Part shown: one piece after another, positions 8,524 through 19,500 of the stretch
Layout of the letters: every line of letters starts with the position of its first letter
How positions within the stretch are numbered: the stretch's first letter is position 1
Assembly: GCA_958295875.1 (NCBI GenBank)
Contig: OY282379.1
Location: 2,819,046-2,883,045, forward strand
Reading direction: 5' to 3'
DNA: 64,000 bases
Source: an uncultured Pseudomonadales bacterium
GTDB lineage: Bacteria > Pseudomonadota > Gammaproteobacteria > Pseudomonadales > Azotimanducaceae
The notes under the pieces: model-generated
What the model saw: the letters and a program-made list of their open reading frames with translations, nothing else
What the model was told of the DNA's origin: nothing
The model's database searches: none
Made by a program: the position numbers and the translations under genes

Positions 8524-10581
8524 ATGAAGGCGATGTCCCTCGCGCTGCGGGCGCTGTGGGCGCTCGGGCTCTTCGCCCTCGGCGCGGCCGCCGCGGCCGC
8601 CGCGATTTGGAGCATGGGCCTAGAAGGCCCCCGCGCCGCTATGCAGAGGGTGGGCGAACTTGCGGGCTTGCGGCGCCCAGACATCGAAGCGCACTTCAAT
8701 GTGTTCCTGGACGGTGGCGAGCTCACCTATGTGCGGGAACAGTGCAACCCGTCGGATACGGTAGCCCCATTCTTTCTGCATGTCATCCCGTTGGACGTGG
8801 GTGACCTCCCTGTGACCAGGAAGGCATTTGGCTTCGACAACCTCGATTTTTTCTTTGACGACGTTGGCAGCATCCAGATTGGGGCGTGCCGGGCGAAGGT
8901 GCGGCTGCCTGACTATCCGATCGACCGCATCTCAACTGGCCAATATGATGCCGATGGCCAGCTGTGGGCCGAGGAAGTCACATTGCTGAGGACGGGCAAC
9001 CCCATCCGCAATGACGACATCGTGTTTCGGCCCGGCGAGACCGTCGGTCTAGGCACCCATCTCTATGCGTTGGATGTGAAGACCGTCGCCTTGGAGCCGT
9101 TTGCCGACACTGGCGGTGCCATTGAACGGGTTGGTGACCGGTTGCTGGTGGCCACGCCACGCGGCCGGTTTGCCACGGTCGGTACTGACGGGCAGTTGAG
9201 CTATCTCGCAGCACGCGTGCCCATGAGCAATCATCCAGCCATCGGGGCGGTCACCTTTCGCGTGATGGACATCCTCGTGGGGGAGGGGCGCGTGGCGGAG
9301 ATGGGGAGTCGCGATCATGCCCTGTTTGTGACGCATCACTTCTTCAACGGCGATTGCGTGCTCTTCAGGCTCTCCGCCACGACCCTGCGCGTCTCCGACG
9401 GCGACATTGAAGTCCTGCCGACATGGCGCACCGTCTTCGACGCCAAACCCTGCCTGGTGCCGCCGTTCTCCGGCAACGAAGCGGGTGGCCGCATGCTGGC
9501 CGATGGCTCTGGTCACCTGCTCGTCACGGTCGGCCATTTCGGCCAAGACACAGGCCAACCCGGCTCGCCGGCGCCGTCGCAGGATTCGGCGCTGCACCTC
9601 GGCAAGGTGCTGCGCGTGGACCTGGCGACCGGCGTGGCAGCGATTCACACGCTGGGCCATCGCAATCCGCAGGGGCTCACCCGGGATGGGCATGGCGACG
9701 TTTGGCTGACGGAGCACGGCGCCCAAGGCGGTGACGAGCTCAACCTGATCGAACCCGGCGCCAACTATGGCTGGCCGGAAGTGAGCTACGGCTATCAATA
9801 TCCTCGCGTGACGCTGAAGCCGGACGAGCGTGGCCCGGGGCAGCACGAAGGCTTCATCAAGCCAACCTTTGCGTGGGTGCCTTCCGTTGGCATCTCAGCC
9901 ATCGTCGCCAACGACGCCGCGGCGTTTCCGTTGTGGCGGGACGACCTGCTGATCGCCTCCTTATGGGGGCGTTCCCATGGCTTTTCGCTGTTTCGCGTGC
10001 GGCACCGGGAGCGACAGGTGAAGTATGTGGAACGCATTGAAATCGGGCATCAAATACGGGATTTGGCGCATGGCCCCGACGGCCACCTCGCCCTGTTGCT
10101 CGACATCGCGCGGGTGCTGCTGGTGCGCCGTTCGGACCGCTGGTGCGGCGTGGGGCCGCCGAACTACGTGCATGCGGTTCACTGTGCGCCCGACTTAGCT
10201 CGCCAACCGGCTCCGCCACCGCGCCGCCCGCCACTGGCGACGACGGCGCTGCCAGCGGACGCCGAGGCCGGCGAGGGCAGCCGCTTGTATGGCCGACACT
10301 GTGGCGGTTGTCACCATTTGGAGGAAGAGCGGTACAGCCTAGGTCCGCATTTGGTGGGGATTGTCGGGCGGCGCACTGGCGCCGACGCGATGGCTTCGCC
10401 GGCGCTGGCCCGCCGTGACACCGTGTGGGATGAAGACAGCTTGCGGCGCTTCATTCTCGACCCGGCTAGCTTCGCGCCGGGCACGCCCATGCCGGCAAGC
10501 GACGTGACCGCCGCCGAAGCGGATGCCATCGTCGCCTACATTGCCCGTCGCAACGCGGCGCTTGCGGCCGGCTCGGATTGA
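8524..10581 (+). CDS. PQQ-dependent sugar dehydrogenase (GSDH) fused to cytochrome c
   Basis: Begins with an N-terminal membrane-anchor or signal segment (about residues 5-24). A six-bladed GSDH/YliI-like beta-propeller follows, best marked by GHRNPQGL, DVWLTEHGAQGGDELN and PGANYGWPEVSYG. At the C-terminus is a class I cytochrome c domain with heme motif CGGCH (residues 593-597) and a downstream Met ligand candidate in GTPMPAS. The expected role is periplasmic oxidation of an aldose or similar sugar with electrons passed straight to the attached heme. ATG 8524 was chosen because it opens directly on the hydrophobic segment; the frame is open upstream to 8299. It ends 7 bp from the oppositely oriented giant gene. 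The actual substrate cannot be told from sequence. Confidence 0.87.
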   Translation: MKAMSLALRALWALGLFALGAAAAAAAIWSMGLEGPRAAMQRVGELAGLRRPDIEAHFNVFLDGGELTYVREQCNPSDTVAPFFLHVIPLDVGDLPVTRKAFGFDNLDFFFDDVGSIQIGACRAKVRLPDYPIDRISTGQYDADGQLWAEEVTLLRTGNPIRNDDIVFRPGETVGLGTHLYALDVKTVALEPFADTGGAIERVGDRLLVATPRGRFATVGTDGQLSYLAARVPMSNHPAIGAVTFRVMDILVGEGRVAEMGSRDHALFVTHHFFNGDCVLFRLSATTLRVSDGDIEVLPTWRTVFDAKPCLVPPFSGNEAGGRMLADGSGHLLVTVGHFGQDTGQPGSPAPSQDSALHLGKVLRVDLATGVAAIHTLGHRNPQGLTRDGHGDVWLTEHGAQGGDELNLIEPGANYGWPEVSYGYQYPRVTLKPDERGPGQHEGFIKPTFAWVPSVGISAIVANDAAAFPLWRDDLLIASLWGRSHGFSLFRVRHRERQVKYVERIEIGHQIRDLAHGPDGHLALLLDIARVLLVRRSDRWCGVGPPNYVHAVHCAPDLARQPAPPPRRPPLATTALPADAEAGEGSRLYGRHCGGCHHLEEERYSLGPHLVGIVGRRTGADAMASPALARRDTVWDEDSLRRFILDPASFAPGTPMPASDVTAAEADAIVAYIARRNAALAAGSD

Positions 10582-10588
10582 TCCGGCG

Positions 10589-13500
10589 TCAGTCGCCCTC
10601 GGTGCGCCGACCGGCGCCGCTTGGCTGCGCCTCGCCTTCCGTTTGGGTGCTGCGAGCGAGGCCCGTGCCGATGCCTAGGAACATCCACACGAATACGGCG
10701 ACCGTCATCACATATTGAAGAAGGAAGACGTCGAAGGCGCTGTGCGTGATCGCCATAGCGGTGCCGGCGACCGCCAAGCACTGCACGGGGGTCACTTTGC
10801 GGCCAACGCGACCGCGCAGGTTGAACACCAACGACATGCACAAGAGCCCGAGTGCGCCGACGCCCACCAACCCGGTTTGCAGGCCCATCTGCAGGAAGAG
10901 ATTATGGGCGCCCTGAGCGAGATGCGTCTCACGGCCTTGACCGACCGCGCCGCTGATGGCATACAGCGTGCCGCCCACTTGTCCGCCAGTGCGGTAATGC
11001 CACGTCTCTCGGCAATGCGCCGAGCGCATAGGCAAGAACGTCGATTGCAGGTGCCATCGCAAGGTTGGGGGCGGGCAGCCGACGAAGTCGTTGCCCTCGA
11101 ACTCGATCTTGGCCAGCGCGTCGAGATGGTCGAGCGCCAATGGCAGTTCCCCCGTGAGTCTGTTGGCGCTAAGCGAAAGCGTGCTCAGGTTGCCTAGCTG
11201 GCCAAGTTGGGGGGGGACGCCGCCAGTCAGCGCGTTGCCGCTCAAGTCGAGCCGCACGAGGGCCGACAGCGCGCGCAGCTCGCCCGGAATCTGGCCGGCT
11301 AGGCCAACGTTGGCGAGGTCGAGGGCCACCACCCGGGGCGGCGAACCATCCACCGTCACGCCTTGCCACGCGGTGACCGGCGTGCCATAGCTCCAATTCA
11401 GCGTTGCGCCTGCCGCCAGCGCGTCGCGGCTTGCCATAAGCGTCGCCGCGTCTTCAAGCAGCGGCGGCTTGCTCCATGGCGTTGGGCCGCAATCAATGTC
11501 CAACTCGAGGCGGCGGTCGCCGAGGCCGCGCACCGGCTCTGGCACGCAGCCGAGAAAGTTGTTGCCCCCCAAACGCATCGTGGAGAGGCTGGGAAGCCGC
11601 TCGAGCCGGCCCACCAAGTGGCCGGTCAAGGCGTTGTCGTTCAAGCGCAATTCCGAGAGCGCGGGTAGATTTTCAATGGAAGTTGGCACGGGGCCGGTCA
11701 GTTCATTGCGCTCCAGCGCCACTTCGCGCAAGGCGCGAAGCCGACCGAGCCGCCCGGGAATGGTGCCGAAGAACTCGTTGTCGGCCATCCGCAGCGTCTC
11801 AAGAGCGGACAAACGCGTGAGGGGCCGCGGCACCCGGCCGCGAAGCCCCAATCCCGACACATCGATGCTGGTGACTCTTGCTGGGTGTCCGCCCAGCCCA
11901 ATGCCCTTCCAGCGTTCGAGTGGCACATCGACCCGCCAGTTGAGCGTCGCGGGGTCGTCCCACCAGTCCATCGCTGATCTCAGCAGCGCCGTGCAGTCCT
12001 TGAAGAGTTCCTCGTTGCCGGCACCGTCCGGTGTGCAAAACAGCTCCGACCCCGGCGCCGTCGGCTGGTTTGGCGGCGCGATGGGGCGAGTGGGCGCGGT
12101 GCCCAGCGACTCGGGGCCGGAGGCAGTGGGCGCGAGTGCCTCGGCATGAGGCGCTGGCGATGCATCCCGCAATGCCCGAGACAGCATCGGCGTCGCTTGG
12201 ATGTGGGAGGTGGCTTCGGCTAGCTGGTTGCCGGCCAGCCAGAGCTCTTGCAGGGCGCTCAACTCGCCCAAGCTGCGCGGAATGCGCCCGCTCAAGGCGT
12301 TGTTGTCCAGCGCGAGCTGGCGCAGGTTGCCTAAGCGCCCCAACTCGGCTGGAATGGCGCCGTGCAAGCCATTGTTGCGCAAGCGCAGCGTGGCGAGGTT
12401 TGCCAAACGGCCCAGTTCACGGGGAATGCGCCCGGTGAGGGCGTTGCCGTCGAGCACTAGCTCGGAGAGATTGGCCAGCTTGCCGAGCGTGTCAGGGATC
12501 GTGCCGACGAGCGCGTTGCGGCCGAGGCGCAGCGAGACGAGCGCGTCGAGGTTTCCGAGCCGAGGTGGAATGGAACCGGTGAGGCCCAGATTGGTCAGGT
12601 CCAGCGCGATCACGCGCGCCGGTGCGCCGCCCAACGTCACGCCGCGCCAGAAGTCGATAGGCGCCGCCGCGCCCCAATTCAACTTCACGTTGCCCGCCAA
12701 CTCGTCGCGAACGGCCAACAGGACGCTGCAGTCGCGTTGCAGCCCTGTGGTGCCGGCAATGCCGGGCCGGCAGCGCGGACCGAAGCCCAAGTCATGATCC
12801 TGTACTTGGCGCAACGCGGTTGGCGCAACGCCTTCGAAGCTGTTGCCGGCCAGCCGCAACAGCGTGAGCGCGTTGAGCCCTCCCAACGCTGGCGGCAGGG
12901 GGCCATGCAGGTGGTTGCCGTCCAATCTGAGCGAACGTAGGCGCGTGAGCTTGCCGAGTTCTGGTGGAACGTCGCCAGTTAACGCATTGCCGTCCAGATG
13001 CAGCGTCTTTAGGGCGCCCAAGTTGCCGATTTCTCTTGGGATGCGGCCAGACAATGCCTTGCCGGACAACTCCAAACCTTCCACGCGCGGATGCAAGCCG
13101 GGTGAAAGCACCACGCCCTCCCACGCGGGCATGGGCGTGTCTTCGTGCCAGTTCAAGGCGCCGGCGCCCGCCAAGGCGTCGCGCATCGCCAGCAAGGCCG
13201 CGGCATCCGGCGCCAAGCTGGGCGACCAATCGAGCGGGTGGCACAGGAAGGTGGCCGGGAAGTCGTGATCGAGCACGGAGGTGGCGAACGCCGCGGGGGC
13301 GGAGCAATCGAGGAACAGGTTCCCTTTCAGCCGCAGCCTAGCCAATGCCGGCAGCTGTGCCAGCGCGGCAGGAACATGCCCGGTCAGCCGGTTCCTGGAC
13401 AGGACCAGCCATTTGAGCCTAGGAAGCTGCCCCAGTTCGGTGGGGATGGGGCCGGCGAGGCGATTCTGCCGCAGGTTCAAGGTCACCAACCGGCGCAGTT

Positions 13501-16500
13501 TGCCGAGCTCGGCCGGGATGGGGCCCGTCAACTCATTGACGGCAAGGTTGATCAACGCTAGGTGGGAGAGATCGCCAAGCCCCGCGGGGAGCCGGCCGCG
13601 GAGGCCGAGGTCACGCAAGTGGAGCGCTGTGACCCGCGGCGGGGTGCCGCTAAGCCGCACCACTCCCTGCCACTGATCGATGGGCTGCTCCCAGCTCCAG
13701 TTCAACTCGCCACCGGGTGCCAATTCGTCGCGCAGCGATAAGAGACGCCAGCAGTCCTCTGCGAGCTCGGGATTGCTGCGTGGCACGCCGATGCAGCGCG
13801 GGCCGCGCCCGAAGTCCGTGTCTGGCAACTGGCGCAGGCTTGGTGGGGGCGCCGCCAGCAGGTTGCCGGCAAGCCGCAGCACACGCAGATTGAGCGCCTC
13901 CAGCGCGGCCGGAATGGCGCCGCTCAAACGGTTGTCCGCGAGGCGCAGTTCATCGAGCCGCGCCAGCTTGGCGAGCTCCGCGGGCAACTCCCCGCGCAGC
14001 GCATTGCCGCTGAGATCGAGCTTGAGCAAAGCGTCGAGGTTGCCCAATGCTGCCGGCAAGCGTCCGTCAAGCCCTTTGCCGGCGAGTTCCAATGCCTGGA
14101 CTCGCAGCGGGTCGCCGCCGAGACGCACGCCAGCCCAAGCGCCTAGCGGCGCGGTGCGCAGCCAGTTCAAAGCCCCTCGGCCGGCCAATGCATCGCGCAC
14201 GGAAAGCAACGTCTGACAGTCGCTGAAGAGGCTCGGCGCGTCGCCACCGGATGCTGGGCAAAACACCTCGATATCCAAGTCGTGCTGTTCCACGGTGCGC
14301 AGCGCCGGCGGCACTGGCGCGTGGAAATCGTTGTGGCCCAGCGCCAAAGATGCCAAGCGGGGCAGCGCGCCCAGTGCTGGAGGAATGTGGCCAGTGAGCT
14401 GGTTCTGCGCCAGCGCCAAGTTCTCGAGCCGCTTCAGGTCGCCTAGCTGCGGGGGGATCGGGCCAATCAACCGATTGCCGTCCAGCCGGAGCGTCTCCAG
14501 CCGCTCAAGGCTGCCGAGCGCACTGGGAAGCCGGCCGTTTAATCCGGCGGCGGAAAGCTCTAAGGCCGTCACCCGGAGTGGATCCCCGCTTAGCCTCACG
14601 CCCTGCCAAGCGGCCATGGGGGTCGCTTCGCTCCAATTCAGCGTGGCCGTTCCCGCCAGCGCGTCACGGCTTGCGAGCAGGCTCTCGCAATCCCGCAACA
14701 ACCCCGTGTTCATGCTGGGGACGTTGGGGCACGCCGGCGGCAGGTCATGGTCGACGATGTTCCGCAACGCTGCCGGATAGGGTGTGGCAAAGACGTTTTC
14801 TGGGCCCGGCTCGCTCGCGGTGAGTTCGCCAGCACCCATGGTCCTAGCGGCGTTGGCCCTCAAAGGGATGACAGACCGCTCGGCGCGCCGGTCCGGATCC
14901 GCGGCAATGGCGACCGCCGGGGGCACCGCACCAGTCAGCGCATTGCCTTCCAAGCGCAGTTCGACTAGACGCTCAAGTTCGCCCAATTCACGCGGAATGG
15001 CGCCCGTGAGGGAGTTGTCGGAGAGCACTATGCGGCGCAGGCTCGTCAACTCGCCCAGTTCCGCTGGAATCCGGCCGGTCAACCCGGATGCCGGCAAGTC
15101 CAGCGCGACCACGCGCGCCGGCTCCCCGCCGATGGTCACGCCCCGCCAAGCGGCGATGGGCAGCGCGGCGTTCCAGTTCAGCGTGCCGGCGCCGGCGAGG
15201 GCGTCGCGCAGCGCGAGCAATGTTCCGCAGTCTGCAAGCAATTCCATGTCGATGGTCGCCACCGGCTGACAGCGCGCGCCGGCCAAGGACGACGTGGGCT
15301 GCGTCGGCGCTGGCTGCTCCAGTTGCGCGGGGCCCACGAACTGGTTCCCGGCTGAGCCAATGACGACGAGCTGCCGTCGCTTGGCCAACAACGCGGGTGG
15401 GAAAACGCCGGTCAGTAAGTTGTCTTCCAAGTTGAGTTCTTGGAGATCGGTGAGCTGCACAAGTTCGGGGGGGACGGCCCCAGTCAGCCGGTTGTCGCCG
15501 AGTTTTAGCGTCTGCAGGACGGCAAGTTCGCCGAATTGCCTGGGAATCTGGCCGGTGAGCCCGGCGCCGGTCAAGTCCAGGCCGATGACGCCTTGGGATT
15601 CGTCCGCCGCCAGTGTCACGCCCTGCCATTCGGCGATCGACCTCCCTGCGCTCCAGTTCAGTTCTCCTTGCCCGGCAAGCCGGTCCCGGGCTGCGAGCAA
15701 GATCGCTGCGTCACGTTTCAACCCGTCCTTCCCAAAGGCCAGCGGCAGGCAGTGGAATGTGCTTGGACTAAAGTCATGCTTCTGCACGTCGAGCAGACGC
15801 GGCGGCGGTGAACAGCCGTGGAACGCGTTGCCGCCCAGCCGGAGCATGTTGAGCTTTGGCAAGTCGGCGAGCGTTGGGGGAACGGGCCCGCTCAGGCGGT
15901 TGCGGTTGAGCAAGAGGTTCTCGAGCGCCGAGAGCTGCGATAGCTCCGCAGGAATGGCGCCCGTCAACCTATTGCTTGTCAGATTCAAGCGCCTGAGCTT
16001 GCTGAGGCGCCCGAGCGATGGTGGGATGGTGCCGCTGAGCGCGTTGCCGTACAAACTGAGAGACACAACTTCATCAAGGTCGCCCAACGCGGATGGCAGG
16101 ATTCCATCGAGGCCTCTTTTGGAACAGCGCAACCGAGTGACTCGCTGCGGTTGTCCGCCCACGTCAATGCATGGCCACTGTTCGATGGGCACGGTTGGGT
16201 GCCAGTTCAACGTTGCCGACCCCGCCAAGGTGTCGCGCATGCCCAACAACGCCTCGCAGTCGGCCGCAAGGCCTGAGTTGTAGGATGTGCAACGCAGGTC
16301 GGGGTTGGTGCCGACTATCGCGCCGGGTGCGGGGGGAGGTGCAGCGGGCGCGGTGTTGCGTGTCTCTGCATGGATCGTGCCCTGTGCGGTGTGCTGCCGC
16401 CGGAACAGGTGGAGCTTCTCCAGATTCGGCAGCCGAGCAAGCGCTTCAGGTACGGGACCTGTGAGTGCATTGCCGCCAACCGCCAACCGCCGCAACTCCA

Positions 16501-19500
16501 CGAGCCGACCGAACTCCGGCGGAATCTGCCCGGTCAGCCCAAGGAGGGACACGTCAAGGCCGGTGACCCTGGGCGGGTCGCCGGCAAGCTCGACGCCCTG
16601 CCAACGGCCGAGCGGCAAGTCTCGCCGCCAATTCAACTCCGCAGCGCCAGACAGCGCGTCGCGGCCAGCCAAGAGCGCGCTGCAGTCCTCAAGCAGGCCG
16701 GCGCTGGCCGTCGCCAAGGGCAGGCAGAACACGTACTCGTCCAAGTCGTGGTCGAGGTCGCGGACGGCGCGCGGCATCGGGCCGTGCAACTCGTTGCCGG
16801 CGAGCCGCGCGACGCGGAGCTTGGGCAACTCGATTAACCGCTGCGGCAGTGGGCCGTCGAGTGAGTTGTCTTTTAGCCAAAGCGCTTCTAGATTGGCGAG
16901 CTGGCCCAACTTGGCGGGGATGCCGCCGCGCAAGCCATTGTCGTTCAGGCGCAACGCCACCAACTGCGACAGCCGGCCAAGCGCAGCTGGGATGCGGCCG
17001 CGCAGGCCAACTCCTGCTAGATCCACGCTTACCACCCGTTCTGGCGCACCGCCGAGTGCCACGCCTTGCCACGACCGCGCCGGCAGCGCAGCGCTCCAGT
17101 TCAGGCTGGCGCCCCCAGCCAATATGTCCCGCGCCTCGAGCAGTGTGCGGCAATCGCCCGAGAGGCCGGGGTTCGCCGCTGGGAAGCCGCATGGGGCCGC
17201 GCCCCAATCAGTGCCATGGACGGCCGGGGGCGCAGCCAAGCCAAGGCTGGCGGCGGACGGTGCCGTCCCAGCGAACGGCATGCCGCGGGTCGCGGAACCG
17301 CCTTGCCCAGCGGATGTTTGCCGCCGCGGCAGCCATCTCAAGTTCGCGGGAATGGAGCCGGTCAGGGCATTGCCATCGAGGACCAGGGATTGCAGCGCGG
17401 TCAGCTTGCCGAGGGCCGCTGGGATGCGACCGGTGAGCCCCATGCCGGCAAGGTTCAACGCCACCACCCGCGTCGGTGCGCCGTCAAGGGAGACACCCTG
17501 CCAAGCGCCAAGCGGCGTCGTGGCGCGCCAATTCAGGTAGCCATCTCCCGCCAACTCGTCTCGCCCCGCCAAGAGTGCCCTGCAATCCTCCAATTGGGCG
17601 GGATTGCCTCGTTTCGACGGCAGGCAGAAGAGGTCCATGTCGATGTCATGGTCGGCCACGTCGCGCAACGCCGGCGGCATGTCGCCGGCGATGTCGTTGC
17701 CGGCGAGGCGCAGCCAGACCAAGTGCCTGAGCTTGCCCAGTTCGCTTGGGACGACGCCTGTGAGTCGATTCTCCGCTAGGCTTAGCGCTAAGAGTTGCTC
17801 GAGATTCCCCAATTCGGGCGGGATGGCGCCACGCAGCGCATTGCTGCCGAGGTGCAACGACTCGAGCGCCGCCAGCTGGCCCAATTCAGCTGGAATGCCG
17901 CCCTGCAATCGGTTCCGTTCGAGGCGCAGTTCAACAAGTTGCGTGAGCCGTCCAAGTGCCGGTGGCAACTGTCCCGCCAGCCCTCGGCGGCCAAGCAGCA
18001 GGGCGGCCACGCGCTGCGGTTCGCCGGCCAAGATCACGCCATCCCATGCCTCGATGGGCAGCGTGGGTTGCCAGTTGAGGACACCGCCGGCGTCGAGTTG
18101 TTCCTGCGCCGCCAACAGTGCGTCGATGTCGGTGCGCAGACCGGGATTCGGCTCGGCCGGCCGCGCGCAAGCGTCGGCGAGGACATCTGTCAGCGCCTCT
18201 AGCCGACACAAGGCGGCGGGTGCGCCTTGGGCCAAGAGCGTTGCATCGACCCGCAGGTCGCGCAGGCGCTGCGATTGCGCGAGCTCGCCGGGCAGTGCGC
18301 CGTGCAGCCGGTTGCCCTCCAGCCACAGCCTGGCTAGGTGGTCGAGGTTGCCGAGGGCGGCGGGCACCTCCCCGCTCAGGCCGCTGTGCTGCAGATTCAG
18401 CCCAACGATGCGCAAGGGGTCGCCGCCAACTCGCACACCGTGCCATGAGGTGATGGGTTCGCTGCGACGCCAGTTGAGGTGCGCCTCGCCGGCGAGCGCC
18501 TCGCGCAAGTCAAGCAAGGTTTCGCAATCGTCCAGCAAGCCGTGCTTGAGCGTGTCGGTGCGGGCGCAAAACAGCGTGCCGTGCAGATCGTTGAGCGCGA
18601 CCTTGAACAATTGTCCCGGTGGCGGCCCGCTGAAGTCGTTGCCGGCCAGGCGCACCTCTTTTAGATTCCTAAGGTGCGCCACGGCCGAAGGAATCTGCCC
18701 AACCAGCATGTTGCCGTTTAGGAGCAGCCGCCGCAGCATCGCCAAGGTGCCGAGCTCTTCTGGAATGCGGCCATTGAGCTTCGCATCCGCGAGGTGCAGA
18801 GCTATGATTCGAGGCGGCGAACCGTCCACTTGGACGCCCTGCCATTGCTCGATGGGCAAGGCTCGGCTCCAGCTCAAACTGCCGGTGCCAGCGAGTTCGT
18901 CGCGTCCCGCGAGTAACGCGGAACAGTCCGCGAGGAGACCGGGATACAAGTGTTCCAACTCGCTTTGACAAAGCAGGTCTGCATACAGATCGTTCTTTAG
19001 AACTTGGTGGAACGACGCCGGCATGGGCCCGGAGAACGCGTTGCCACCCAGCATTACCCTCTGGAGGAGGTTGAGCCCATCCAGTGCGGCTGGCACAGTC
19101 CCTTGCAACTGGTTGTCTGACAGGGACAGCACGCCAAGTTGCCACAGTTTGCCCAACTCTTCGGGCACGGTGCCGCTGAGCACATTGCTCTCAAGCCGTA
19201 ACACCTCCAAGCGCTCCAAGTTTCCTAACTCCGGGGGGATGGTGCCGTGGAGACGGTTCTGGGCAAGGCTTAGTGTGGTGAGTTGATCCAAGGCCCCAAG
19301 TTCTGGCGGAATCTGGCCAGTGAGATCGGCGCTCGGCAGGTTGATGCCAACGATGCGGGGTGGCTGGCCGGCGATCGACACGCCCCTCCAGCGGCCCAGC
19401 GGCACGTTGAAGTTCCAAGTCCACAGCACCTCGGGGCGGTCGCCGGCCAAGGTGTTGCGGATGGCGAGCAGCAAGCGGCAATCGCGCAGCAGGCCGCGGG

